The position numbers and the translations under genes are program-made. Below are positions 22,642 to 33,894 of a DNA stretch of 64,000 bases, in pieces; positions within the stretch are counted from its first letter, which is position 1, and each line of letters opens with the position of its first letter. The notes below the pieces were generated by a model. The model had not been told where the DNA came from, did not search any database, and worked only from the letters and a program-made list of their open reading frames with translations. The DNA is from Pachyseris speciosa. Lineage: Eukaryota > Cnidaria > Anthozoa > Scleractinia > Pachyseridae. Where the stretch lies: contig JAEMWC010000756.1 in the NCBI GenBank assembly GCA_016490735.1, positions 40,001 to 104,000 on the forward strand, read 5' to 3'.

Positions 22642-24174
22642 ATGGCGACGCTATCGATCACTTCACTGCTTTCGTTCTTCTCAGAGGAGAAAAAATCGAT
22701 CAAGAAGGGTGAAAACCACTATAAATCGGATCACATAGAGGCATTTACATATCAGCAGGGCGTTTTACGCGGTGAAGTACACGCAAGCATGAAGAACAAG
22801 ATATACAAAGTCACGGTGAGTTTAACAACATGTTCCCTTAGAGCTGCGGTGAAAAACGTAACGTATGTGAAACCTTTATAAAGCTAGATGCTGAATAATC
22901 TTAAATCGTTATGTATTGAATACATCTAAGGTGAAATTTGGACGCTCTTTGGTGCAATAGCAGTCATAAAAAAATGAGAAAATGTGAGTGTAGTCGTTAG
23001 TTGGACGTCTTCTACGAAAACGTTAGGTGCTACAATTTTACTGAAAAACACATTTCGCGATTTTTCTTACCTCCATTTCATTTCACTCTTGCAGATTTAT
23101 TTGGATGAGGAATTTGAAATAAAATCGACGGAGTGTGAGTGTCCGAGAGGAAAGTTTAAATGCAGTCACGCGGCGGCCCTTTTTATCCATGGCATTCACA
23201 ACCTCAGCAAAACTGATGTTGAATACCAGTGGAGAAAGAGAAGGACGAATGCTTCACTTTCGACTCAAGCAGTTACAGAAATGTTTCCCCCGCCAAAAAC
23301 GTATTCTGCCTTGTCGCGAAAGCCAACACAAGCGGATCGCTTCACCTTGTATGAAGACCTTAAGGAATATGGTAGATTTACCGGACTTTGCTGGCTGCTC
23401 AGCCCCGAGCCACCTGTTGCTAAAAAGCTGCCCATTCCAACAATAGAGGAGATAGTTTTTTCAGACGAGTTTCTTCAAACCGTGGGACATGAACAACAAA
23501 TAGACTGTCTAGTAAGACACTGTAGAGTACAGGCAGGAGAAATTTCAAGAATTAGTGAATTGACTGTTGGTCAGAGAGACAATCCTGCCTGGCATTTGGC
23601 AAGGAGGGGTCGTCTTAATGCTAGCAACTTCGGTGCTGTTCTCAAAGCAAAGAGAATCACCCCATCGCTTTTAAAACGCCTTCTTGGGGAGTACGATTTA
23701 TCAAGGGTAAAAGCAGTTCAGTGGGGAGTGAACAATGAGGAAGAAGCTCTTAAAGCATTCACCCTTAAAACTAAGAAAGCTGTTAAAGAAACTGGAATCT
23801 GGTTGCACAGTTCAGGCATTCTTGGTGCTTCCCCTGATGGAATTGTTGATGATAACACCGTGCTTGAAGCCAAGTGTCCTTACACCGAGCGAAATCTTAC
23901 AATTGAAGAGGCTGTTAAGTCTGCAACATTTTGCCTGGAAAAAAGTGAAACTATAGAGGGCTATTCCTTGAAGAAAGATCATGTCTACTGGCATCAGGTT
24001 CAGGGAGAAATGTTTTTCTCACATAGGAAATTTTGTTACTTTGTTGTGTGGACAACAAAAGATGTAGCTGTTCTAAAAATAGAAAGGGATGAAACATGGG
24101 CAGCAAATATCTCTGTTTTAAAAGACTTTTATTTTAATCATATTTTCCCCAAAATTGTGGAAGGCGAACTGTAG
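22642..24174 (+). CDS. SWIM zinc finger / YqaJ-type nuclease of ISL2EU transposon
   Basis: Exon 1 (22642-22815) ends at GTGAGT. Exon 2 (23095-24174) starts after CTTGCAG in the same phase, giving about 417 residues. Residues around 65-80 contain the SWIM zinc-binding pattern CxC...CxH (ECECPRGKFKCSHAA). The C-terminal half is a YqaJ/lambda-exonuclease-like fold: WHLARRGRLNASNFGAVL, then GASPDGIVDD and VLEAKCPY supplying the acidic and E-x-K residues of the PD-(D/E)xK site, and HQVQGEM. Family knowledge: YqaJ proteins are metal-dependent recombination nucleases, and in ISL2EU elements they are the second, non-transposase protein. The start codon lies 67 bp inside the left end, so the TIR region probably acts as promoter. 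Splice signals and frame are intact. Confidence 0.85.
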
Positions 24175-24928
24175 TTTGTTAGTTGTGACTGGGGCTTTCT
24201 TCTACTTCATTTAAGATTCAAATGTTACTAGTATTTTCTGTCATGAGGATTTCATGTCCTTGATTATAAATTGTCATTGTGGGGAGAATTTTGTAGGAAA
24301 CCTTTCATAGCTCTTGCAGAGTTACTAAAATTAAAAATTGTTTGCTGCATTTAAATGTAACAAAATATGAAATCTTTTTAATTGAAACAAATCTGATAAA
24401 ATTAGCTACCCTCAGGAGTGCTCAGTTAGGAGCAATTAAAAAGTACAAAGGGAGTCATAACCACGTTTAGTGTTAAACTGCCATTATCTGAATAGACAAA
24501 ATAATTGGTTGAAGGATTCTCGAAAGTTAGTCAAACGTTGCTGTTTCATTCAACAGGGCTTTTCTAATCAGTTGTTTGCAAACCAAGGGAGGTCATTGTC
24601 AAAGTTATAGTCACTCACCAAATTATATCTGTTTATATATATGTATCTTTAATAAGCAACAATTTAACACGATATTCCTTTTCACAATAAAAATAGTTAC
24701 ATGGTATTTATAACTGTGGTTTCTGTTTAGACTTACATGTATTGCGACAAACAAAGAACTGTTAAATAGTCGTACAGCATAACATTGCCTTGTCAATTGG
24801 CCATAATTTCAAATGAAGAATGATCCTCGCAGTTCATTTGATTTCATTTCCGCAGTTCATATATAATTCATTTCATATATCATTCATGGCCATAATTTAT
24901 TATTAATAAATGAACTCAGCTATACATA

Positions 24929-26464
24929 CTACTCAAAAATCATATCTTCACAGACCTCCTTAATTAGTGGAAATTGCAAATTGACAAGTGCTGCACATAG
25001 CTGAAACAAAATATCAGCATAACAACGCAAAAAAGATGGAATAAAGTTTAAAATTCTAAAGTCTTTCAGTCTAGCATTGGCCCTTTCAACATGGATACGA
25101 GCTTTGGCAATTGCTTTGGTGGCTTTGGCCTCACTCTCTGTAAATGTTCCATTGTTCAAGAATGGTGGAATGTTGACATGGACACCATGAGGAACAATAT
25201 CCTGGATTAGAAAACCTTTGTCAGCTAGGATCATGTCCCCAGCCACCAAATGATTAAGAAATTTGGAATGTTGCACAATTGCCTTGTCAGAAATTGAACC
25301 AGGATACAACCGACTAACAAAAGTAATTACTCCATTTGGTGCAACACTAACAATTACCTTGAAGGAATTCATTCCCCGGTAAGAGGAATATGTGGCATTT
25401 TGCTGGCTCATCAATCTCAATTATATCAGTACAGTCTATTACAATCCTACATGATTCAAATTGCCTGAAGGAGGATGGAGAAGACAACTTGTTTTTTTCC
25501 CGCGATGGAATAGACATCATGAGGTCATCAAATAAAATCTCATGCAAAACATGGATAAATGTAATTATAATGTTAGAAATAGTGGCCACACTACAATGAA
25601 ATAGTTGGGCAAGATGAAGGTTTGTATAGTTCTGCCGCATTTCCGGTCTTTCCTCCTGTTGAAAAAAGTCATTGCCTTTATTAAAAGTTGTACATGAGCA
25701 ATGCAACATTAATGCATACATACATAGTTTTACTGAGCAGGTTACAGAATAGGCAAGACTAAAGTCCTGATGTGGACCTGCACTAAGTGATATAATAAGA
25801 GAATTTCTTAAATAAATCAAAAAAGGAGATTGACCTCTACAGTATACGTATAGTATTACATGTATATCTAAAAATATTGAAAGGCCACTGACCTAAAAGA
25901 AATGCTATAGGAAGCTTTGTCAAAACTTATGGTTTTTAGACATTTCTTGGCTTAAAATAACTAAGACTGGTAGGGTTTTAAAAGGAATAAGGGAGGAGGT
26001 TCCAACACAGGGCAGCTCTGTGTTTAAAAGATGATCTGCCGATCTCAGTTCTTGGCCTGGGAACCTCAATGTTTGCACGGTCCCATCGAAAACTTCAAAC
26101 ACCTAAACGTCTCGATCGATGGCAGGGATTTTTCCTACCCCGGCATAATTATCTAAAAGTGTATTAAAACACAGCAAAAGATACAAAGTGTATGCTAAAG
26201 CCATAAGAGATTCACGTTCTGTCTGATCAAGCGTTAAGCGATGTCACACATTTGGCATCAATCAGTGCCGGTAAACTCGCTTGAAACCACGCAATTCGCA
26301 ATAACTACAGCGATGGCCACATTCACGAATATCAGTTCTTACCTTATAAGTCGAATCCATCGCCGGTATTCGCTGTTATTCTTTAAAGCGCTCGGAAAGG
26401 CGAAGAACGAGCAAGTGTTGCCTTCGGATGAATGGTTGCAAGTCGGGGCAAAACAGAAAACCAT
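24929..26464 (-). pseudogene. THAP/DDE_Tnp_4-like transposase of the ISL2EU element, frameshifted
   Basis: A first exon (26464-26343) encodes the start of a THAP domain (MVFCFAPTCNHSS... SFFAFP... RRWIRLIR) and ends at GTAAGA. The middle of the THAP domain is not readable with confidence. The catalytic part lies at about 25660-24929: VIDCTDIIEI carries the first Asp, LADKGF the second and RIHVERANARLK the Glu, so the DDE triad is present. Between the first Asp and SQQNATYSSYRG, near 25400-25420, the reading frame changes by one base, which breaks the protein. It ends at 24929 after LCAALVNLQFP. Role: cutting and joining of the element. Confidence 0.8.
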
Positions 26465-26695
26465 TTCCTTCCGTTTGTGTATTTCCCCTCACAAATCTTA
26501 GACACCAGATGATCCTTTGATGTTCTTTCAACCTTATCTGTCTTTTCAAATGTCTTTCTTTGGTTAACAGTGGATAATTACAGGCTTTCACATTTCAAAC
26601 AAAGACTGCGTGATCTCCGCGCAAGTAATTCTGACTTTTGTTTGGAACTGAAAATTTTAGCGCCATGGCAACGTGACGTCACACTTAAGGACTCT

Positions 26696-27516
26696 AATCT
26701 AGGTCCTAGGAGCCAGTTTCTTAGTTCCTGTCCAATATGGCAAGGTTTGTATTCCTGTTTATAACTACGTATGTTCCGCAACAGATTCTCAGAATCTGAC
26801 AGTCGTCATCTTCTTCCTATTGTTCTTCTTCAGCTGATCTTCATTGATAGTGAGGCTGGCTTGCTGGCGAAAGAGCGCAGTCCTCTCCTATTGTTTTATT
26901 CCTCGATCAAAGCGAGATTAATGTATAATACCACAGGTACCGCCAAGCTCGCGATTTGTGTTGACCTTTGTAAGGTAAATAGCAATTGTTTCGAATTTGA
27001 AGGCAAAATTAGGAATGATTTTTCAATAAAATTTCCTCGAAAGCCTTGTAAGCTCACGAACGCCGTGACCTATCCTCATTTTTCCCGGCCTCTACCAACG
27101 TCACCAGCTTTTTCCGGCAAAACAACTTGAGGAACTAAACTGAAACTCAGAAGACGCTAAACAGCTCAAGATTGATAGCAAAATAAAACACCCAGCTCCC
27201 AGCTTTACGGCTCTTTATAGTTCTTGCCAGCCAGCTTAACTTATAAAGAGGTCTACAACAGCTGAATAATTACTCCAAAGTAGAGAATTGAGAAAGAACA
27301 AGACGGTCCGGAAACCAAATAGTACGAGTCAATGACTTGAGCCCGCATTTAGCAGACTTGTCTCGGATTAACTGAAATTCCAAGGACAATTAAAATGGTT
27401 ACTTCCAATCTCAGTAATATAATGGATTACGTTTATGTCACCAGTGAAAACCAGAAACAATTTCTCCAAGGGGTATGTGTACGTAGCAAGTAATAAATAT
27501 GGGTTCATTGGCCAAG
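26696..27516. other. Spacer, no gene supported
   Basis: Open stretches exist, but none has a domain, splice signals or codon character that I can defend. Confidence 0.4.
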
Positions 27517-27564
27517 CGTGAGGTCAAGATGGCGGGATATATTAGCTAAGTTCTTTTTTGCGTG

Positions 27565-27597
<33 letters not shown>

Positions 27598-27840
27598 GAC
27601 GCAAAAAAACAGAACGCGGCCAATATCCCGCCATCTTGACCGAACAAGCTTGGTCAATAAAGGTATTGTTAGTTGACTCAAAGGACGCTATTAAAAGACA
27701 GTAAAACGCGGGACGAACGGGCTATCCCGAGCGGTCAAGATGGTTCCATCTTGACCTCGCGGATAGCCAATCACAGCAGGAGAATTGATTCATCTTGACC
27801 GCTGAAAGAGCCAGTTATATAATAATGTATAAGCCATGTA
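27517..27840. repeat. Dispersed repeat A, copy 1
   Basis: It contains an inverted pair around GTTTATGGACCGAGACGAAG / CGAGGTCCATAAAxACGC and then GGGACGAACGGGCTATCCCG, CGGTCAAGATGG and AGCCAATCACAGCAGGAGAA. The same order occurs at 52430-52675, right of the Polinton, so it is a dispersed family rather than part of the provirus. Confidence 0.75.
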
Positions 27841-28245
27841 TGATAGAATGTATCACTTGATAAATACAGAGGTAATCGAAGGGCACGTCGGGCTCAGTGA
27901 TCGATGCACGTTGGCAATCTGGTGAACTTGTTCCAGTAGATATAACATGAATAATTATTCTACATCACTTATTGCAACTAAACAGCGTAAAACTACTTTA
28001 CTACGGTGAAATTACAACGCATGCGGGCAAAATATGAAATTACGGAGAAATGTAACAATAAATTCAGTTGCTTTAGACCATTAATAAAGGCTGATCCAGC
28101 AGTGATTATCACACAGCTGGTAAGCTCGTGTAGTCAAATTCAATTGCGCGAGCGTGCTTCATTTTCCTATTGTGCACGCTGATGACGTAACAGAGGGAAT
28201 TTCTCTTTGCACAATATTTAAACTACCGCGTTGAAAATGTTATAA

Positions 28246-28401
28246 AACAATTGGTTCATGCGTCAGCTGTGCGTTCATCGAGATATGAAGCACTTGGGCT
28301 GGTTTGGAGAGCACTCAAGAAGCTAGCATCTTTTGTGCTCTCCAAACTTCCCGCGTGCTTCATATCTGGATGAACGCACGCTGACGCATGAACCAATTGT
28401 T
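28246..28401. repeat. Palindrome with about 65-bp arms
   Basis: AACAATTGGTTCATGCGTCAG mirrors CTGACGCATGAACCAATTGTT, with inner mirrored segments GCGTTCATC and ATATGAAGCAC and, near the centre, TTTGGAGAGCAC. It is a MITE-like foldback without coding capacity. Confidence 0.75.
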
Positions 28402-28715
28402 AATGGAAATTGATAAATTAACACAATGGTTCAATTTCTGCCCTTGAAAATGTTCGCAATTACCTGCGTAGCTATCAAAGCCACTTGAGTAACAAAGATA
28501 ATGATACAAATCGAAAAAAAAAAAAAAAGAAAAGAAAAGAAAAACAAATAATAATTAAAAAAACGGAAAGGCATCCACAGCAAATAAAAACTTATAGTTC
28601 CTTTTCTGACTGAAGAATTTTAGATTAAAAAAGCCATGCTTTGCGTCCGATAATTGTAAACAGCAACTGGAAAAATGTGCAACTTCTGATTATCTCAACT
28701 TACCAAGGTACTTCC

Positions 28716-30304
28716 GGTCCGTGGGTCATTCGTCCATTCAATTTTCAATTCAAATTAAAAATTGAAAATCGATGTCAATTTTTGATTTTCATTTCTTTTT
28801 TTCTCGCGAAATCAATTAACGCGTATTTGTTAACATTTAACCGTTTTCACGTTTATAAGGAACCAAAATAACACTTAGACTTTTATTTTTGTGCAGTTAC
28901 CATTGAATAGAAAATCAAACGAGCTATGGCATTTATTTATTAGCAGGAAAACCACTGTCGTAATCTCGTTTCAGCAACAGTTACATGAATTTACAAGAAA
29001 GTCCAAAATTGAAAATTGCGATCAATTTTCAATTTTTGTTTTTGTGCGAAGAATTGATCAATCGTGTGCAGTCAGAGTGACAAAAGCACCCAAGAGGGGG
29101 TGGGGGAGGGAATGCTTTGCCGCCATCTTGAATGCTGGAACTAGCTTTAGGAAGGGAAGTGGGAAATTTAAACAGCTTGAGCAGTCTCCACCACTATCCC
29201 CGGCTTAATGTGGACGACGTAGGCGTCGAGTACAATGTACTTATTGACTGAGTCAAGTCGGTACGACAAACTGATGCAATAGCCATAGGATACATCATAA
29301 ATTATTAAATAAATTTTCACATATTATTACTTGATTTTCTTACTTGAAACGCTCGAGGAAAAGAAAACCGACGGAGAATGTTAGACTTCGCATCGCAGCT
29401 TCTTGCTTATCGGTTTCAAGACTTTCTCGAGTGTTTCCTTCTCCCTCATCAAAAAAGAAACAAATTGAGAAGTTGGATGCATGTAAGATATGCACAAATG
29501 ATGAAGACTAACGAGCAAATATATCAGAATTTTATTTATTTATTTATTTATTTATTCACAACCAACACTAACAGTTCAAACGCACCAACCCAAGCAACAA
29601 CCTCCTTGCGTTCTTCATTTGACAGGCAATTTTGCACGTGTATCCCAGCATACTTAAAACAAAACCTCTTAACTGGCCTCAAACTAAGGCCTCTCCTATC
29701 AGGATACGCTTCGTTTAGCAATAAACTGACTTCAGAGTGTGTTTTCGGCTGAGTCACAACAATGATCTTTAAGCACTCGACGCTTACGTCGTCCATATTT
29801 AGCATGAGATAGTGGTGAGACTGCTCAAGCTGTTTAAATTTCCCACTTCCCTTCCTAAAGCCAGTTCTCTTTTAGGGTCTTTCCAGCATTCAAGATGGCG
29901 GCAAAGCATTCCCTACCCCACCCTCTCTTGGGTACTTTTGTCACTCTGACTGCAAACGATTGATCAATTCTTCGCACAAAACAAAAATTGAAAATTGATT
30001 GCAATTTTCAATTTTGGACTTTCCTCTCAATTCATGTAATCGTAGACGAAACGAGATTACGACAATGCTTTTCCTGCTGATAAATAAATGCCATAGCCTG
30101 TTTGATTTTCTATTCAATGGTAACTGCACAAAAATAAAAGTCTAAGTGTTATTTTTGTTCCTTATAAGCGTGAAAACGGTTAAATGTTTACAACTACGCG
30201 TTTATTGATTTCGCGAGAAAAAAGGAAATGAAAATCAAAAATTGACATCGATTTTCAATTTTTAATTTGAATTGAAAATTGAATGGACGAATGACCCACG
30301 GACC
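28716..30304. mobile_element. 1.6-kb foldback element with about 490-bp TIRs
   Basis: The left arm 28716-29205 and right arm 29815-30304 are inverted copies, starting GGTCCGTGGGTCATTCGTCC on both outer ends. ACTTCC flanks both sides (28710-28715 and 30305-30310), a 6-bp duplication. The central 600 bp include a TTTA microsatellite at about 29534-29557 and a short piece that could derive from a LINE 3' end. No transposase was found. Its ends differ from those of the Polinton, so the equal duplication length does not by itself link the two. Confidence 0.75.
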
Positions 30305-30310
30305 ACTTCC

Positions 30311-31626
30311 TCAGTCCTAACGGCAAAAGGCTCTGGCTGCGAATAAAACGTTTATTCAAACCCAAGCTTTAAGTATTTTCATGCATCTTTATTATATTTG
30401 GAAAAGAATTAGTTATTTTGGGAGATTAAAGCAGCTGATAATATTTAAAAAATAATAATTTGACAGCCAAAACGTCAGATAAAAATATGGTGGATCGAGG
30501 CTAAATATGAAAAAAACATGGAAATGCCCCTTTTTCTGACAATTATATGAATGTCTTGTGACATTTTTTACCTTAAAGTCCGCTGTGTACAAATTCGGTT
30601 GCATTTGGAGAGACTCTGCCTCTACTCAACTGAATCGTATACAAGGGAAGTAGTTAGATGGTTCAAACCCATATATCTAATGCGCTCAACTAGGTAAACT
30701 TAGAATTGATGTTTATTTTTATTATAAGCCATGGTATAATAATACACGCCATCACCCGGCAGTTTCCCTGCCGATCATTTCACACATCACGTCCACCTGC
30801 AAACTAGCAAGAATTGTTTGTACTTTTGGTCAAGAAGTCAAAACGTGAAAATTGTCTTGAAACGCTAATCTATTCTTCTTTCAAGTTGCTTTTATTTGCT
30901 TCAAGAAACCCCGTAAAATTAAATTCAGCGCCGGTGAGCCATTCCATATATAATTATCTTTTAATTAAAACTAAGCAAACTAGACCAGCTAGCGGTTTTC
31001 TTTCTCCCACGAAATGACAATAATTGATTGTTCTCTGGGCAAAAAGGGCCAAACGGCTAATTAAGTTTGTAAAGCTGATCTATTAATTGTGCTCTAACAA
31101 TCCTAAACTGATGATGGTTTGTTTACTCAGTTGTGCCCACAAATCATGAGGAAGTCGACACCTACGGTTTGGGCGTTATTCTAAACTAACACTTCCCACG
31201 AAAGGAGTTCTTTTTAAGGGCGTTTTACAGAGTCGAAAGCCTACCGTGGGATGAAAAAAGAAAAGAGAACAACCGTAAAAGAAAAAGAAAGGGGTTTCCA
31301 ACTGATGCAGTACCGCGATTCCCTTTGTCCGACTCAAAAATTTAGAGGTAGAGAGTAGAAATTTAGAGGTAGAAGAGTAGAGTTGGAAAAGCGTTCATTT
31401 ATAATTTCAAACTGTGACAACATTGGATGTCCTTCCATTTAAAGTTATGTTCACTGTTGGAAAATGTCACTATATTTGCCTTTTTGCAACCCAAATTACA
31501 AATCAAAAACCAAACAATTTCCGTTCGGCCATTTTTTTGTCTTCGATATGGTGATATTGAAAATAGCGGCCAGTCAAGCATTCATTTCGATACAACGTTT
31601 AAAAAATGAAGATGAAGGTGATAACC
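30311..31626. other. Spacer, nothing identified
   Basis: AT-rich. Around 31344-31380 the motif AAATTTAGAGGTAGA is duplicated in tandem. No gene is supported. Confidence 0.4.
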
Positions 31627-31855
31627 GCGCAGTTATGGACACTACTTAAGCAGTAGTGAAATAAAGACTGTAGAAAAAAAGTCAGGCCTGTACGGGGTTT
31701 AAACCCATGACCTCTGCGATACCGGTGCAGCGCCCAACTAACTGAGCTAACAAGCCAACCGGGAGTTGGTCGTTTTGTTGGTTGGTTATGTACCCGTGAG
31801 AGATGAATGTGAGAGAATGAATACATGAAAATCATATATCTCTTCTTCAGGCTCA
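31627..31855 (-). repeat. tRNA-derived SINE (family 1), second copy
   Basis: It contains the minus-strand head GGCTTGTTAGCTCAGTTAGT... with GACCTCTGCGATACCGGTGC on the plus strand and the closing GGCCTGTACGGG, followed by the AT-rich tail and ATGAAAATCATATAT. It matches the copies at 18525-18830 and at the Polinton borders. Confidence 0.75.
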
Positions 31856-32317
31856 TGACTGCGGTCATTATTCAGAGCTTCATTCCTTTAAGGGGGCAAT
31901 ATATTTACCTGGATGTTAATGAAATAAGAAGTGATTTGATGAAGAAATTACAACGGGAAAATAAGGCACACACAAACACTCAGAAAGTCCATTACAACGT
32001 GGGCCGCACATCAGGTTGAGGGCTGTCTGTTTGGTGTTTGTCCATTAATTTTTACCCTCCAAATTCAATTTTTAATCACCTTAAAATCTTCATTTTTCTC
32101 ACCTTCCCTTCAAATCACTCCCCCTCCCACCTTCTCTTCTTCCTCACACTCTAACGAATCACGCAAAAAGGTTTGATTTATTTATGGGGTTATGTACTAC
32201 AAAACTATGTATGGCCTTTTTGGATTGCGTCAAATCTCGAGAAGATAATAAGGATAAAAGGTAAAAAGTGACAAAAACGTAGCATTCGGGTATATTGCCC
32301 TCTTAATCTGCAGTTAA

Positions 32318-32452
32318 AATATATGATTTTCATATATTCATTCTCATATATTCATCACTCACGGGTGTATTACGAACCAACTAAATGACCAGCTCCCAGA
32401 TGGTTTGTTAGCTCAGTTGGTAGAGCACTGCAGTGCATCGGTATTGCAGATG
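32318..32452 (+). repeat. tRNA-derived SINE (family 1), left part, interrupted by the Polinton
   Basis: The plus strand holds the A-box half of the tRNA-like head: GTTAGCTCAGTTGGTAGAG, then ATCGGTATTGCAGATG. The B-box half (GGCTTCGATTCCCGTACAAG) lies 19.5 kb away at 51962, exactly on the other side of the Polinton. The last six bases, 32447-32452 (CAGATG), are the left target duplication. Confidence 0.9.
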
Positions 32453-32813
32453 AGTAGTATAGGGTGGAGTAAACCAATACCACCTCATTAAGCCGGAGTT
32501 CACCCATATTAAGCCTTATTTCATATGCTTCTTCGCTTCGCTTCGCTCACTCAAAGCATATGAAATAAGGCTTAACATGGGTGAACTCCGGCTTAATTCG
32601 GTGAGTATTGATTTACTCCACCCTATACTACTCCCGAGGAGCGCAGCGACGAGGGCCCTAGCAAGAACCGGTTTGAACCAGTTTGAACCAGTCATAAATT
32701 TTTAAATTAAAAGAAATATGGATTGGTTCATAAGGCCAAGGTAATAAATTATTTTTGAAAAAAATTTTTGCATATATATGGCGGCTCGGCAATTGAACAG
32801 TGGCGAGCGAAGT
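32453..32813. repeat. Left terminal inverted repeat of the Polinton
   Basis: About 361 bp. The outer 180 bp (32453-32632) are a near-perfect hairpin: the terminal sequence runs in, meets a loop containing CTTCGCTTCGCTTCGCTC, and runs back out to CCACCCTATACTACT. A shared non-palindromic part follows (CCCGAGGAGCGCAGCGACGA, then GGTTTGAACCAGTTT, repeated here). The last shared bases are TGGCGAGCGAAGT, one base before the first ATG of the left gene's ATGATG pair (32814). Confidence 0.9.
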
Positions 32814-33476
32814 ATGATGGCAGGTAAGAAAAACCTGGAAGAACTTTTGGAGTGCATAAAAATTGTTGAGCACTCAGAGTATAACGTCGAAGAAAAAGTA
32901 CAAATTTTAAACACTGTACAAAAAATTGCTGAACACCCAGATTATGGCGCCGAGGAAAAATTAAAAATTTTGGAGAAAATTCAAGAAGAGGTTGAGTATT
33001 TAGATTTTGATGTTTCTGACAGCGTTGAGGACATTTACACGCGCTTTAAATTAAATGAAGGTATTCAAAACGCTTTGGAAATGGAGCCTGAATTGGCCAG
33101 TTCAATTACTGGAAACAATAGGTTAACTCACATTTTGGGTATTTCTAAATCGTGTTTTATTAATTTACATATGCTAGGAGTAAGAGCAATTTTTCAAAAA
33201 ACCAATAATGAAATAGAACCTGAAGAACCTAAAGAACTTGAAGAAATGTTAACTGAAGTTGAAAACACAGTTGAGAATAATATTAAAGAATGGGAAAAAG
33301 AAAACGTTATTCCACAGTTTGATTATTATTTGGATGATCACGTCTTTCTTCAAGATGAATTGGATAAAATTAAAGTTACCAACAAAAATCTTAAAAAATA
33401 CGCGCCCCGTTTAATTGCAATTTGTAAAAAACATCTTCAATTTTTAGATGATGTATTTACACATTATTTTACATAA
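32814..33476 (+). CDS. Unknown left-end Polinton gene, helical/acidic
   Basis: About 220 residues from the ATG pair at 32814/32817; an upstream ATG at 32778 would add 12 residues encoded in the TIR. I prefer the later start because the right-end gene, which shares this TIR sequence, has no ATG there. The protein is rich in Glu, Lys and Asn, with a near-repeat of about 30 residues (EHSEYNVEEKVQIL... then EHPDYGAEEKLKIL), suggesting stacked helices or a coiled coil. There is no signal peptide, membrane segment or catalytic motif. It is followed after 5 bp by the next gene. I do not recognise the family. Confidence 0.7.
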   Translation: MMAGKKNLEELLECIKIVEHSEYNVEEKVQILNTVQKIAEHPDYGAEEKLKILEKIQEEVEYLDFDVSDSVEDIYTRFKLNEGIQNALEMEPELASSITGNNRLTHILGISKSCFINLHMLGVRAIFQKTNNEIEPEEPKELEEMLTEVENTVENNIKEWEKENVIPQFDYYLDDHVFLQDELDKIKVTNKNLKKYAPRLIAICKKHLQFLDDVFTHYFT

Positions 33477-33481
33477 TTAAT

Positions 33482-33850
33482 ATGGGTTGTATTCCACCAA
33501 AGCAACGCCCTTTAATGCAGCGAGTGGCAGAAGTTTTCTGCAAAGCCGCACTTGCCAACGCGGTTAAAACCCCCGATTTAGAATTGCGCCACCGAGTGTG
33601 TTGCGCCTTGGTTGAAGAAATAGAAACCTGGGTTGCAAAAACAAAAGCAAAAAAAGAAAAAGACCCATATTATTATTGCCCAGAGGAGCAGCTGCAGCAA
33701 GTTCTTCATAAACTAAAAAACGACGAAGCCCCCTGGAGGTTAATAAAACAAACAAAAGACACGCGTTTTATTGACGAATGTGCGTATTTGTGTATAAGGG
33801 TAAGATATGAGCTGCCACAGCAAGAACGAGATTTTATGGATATGTGGTAG
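33482..33850 (+). CDS. Unknown small Polinton gene (122 aa)
   Basis: It starts at an ATG embedded in TTAATATGGG, 5 bp after the preceding stop, which suggests one transcription unit. The protein is mostly helical and basic/acidic, with several Cys (MGCIPP near the start, VCCAL, YYYCPEE, ECAYLCIRV) that could bind metal but form no standard finger. No family was recognised. The frame is intact. Confidence 0.65.
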   Translation: MGCIPPKQRPLMQRVAEVFCKAALANAVKTPDLELRHRVCCALVEEIETWVAKTKAKKEKDPYYYCPEEQLQQVLHKLKNDEAPWRLIKQTKDTRFIDECAYLCIRVRYELPQQERDFMDMW

Positions 33851-33894
33851 GTAAATGAAGGGTTTTATGACATCGTTAATTAAAATGTTTAAAT

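Larger units (their letters stand above)
22575..26695. mobile_element. ISL2EU (IS4EU)-type DNA transposon
   Basis: Terminal inverted repeats of about 50 bp: the left end reads AGAGTCCTAAAGCGATGACG then TCACGTTGCCATGGCGC, and the right end is its complement with a few changes. Two genes converge inside: SWIM-YqaJ on plus and a THAP-DDE transposase on minus. This two-gene content and a very short target duplication characterise the ISL2EU superfamily of eukaryotic transposons. The flanks (AT on the left, AA on the right) allow a mutated 2-bp duplication. The first gene is intact and the transposase is frameshifted, so the copy is probably not self-mobile. Confidence 0.8.

Noticed and set aside
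28710..30310. Solo pair of Polinton ends (a Polinton-derived MITE)
   Set aside because: It has a 6-bp duplication, but its terminal sequence shows no likeness to AGTAGTATAGGG; the link rests on duplication length only.
32821..32828. CAGGTAAG splice-donor-like sequence just after the left terminal start codon
   Set aside because: The frame continues open for over 200 codons and no matching acceptor or spliced exon was evident; the right-end gene lacks it. Probably chance.
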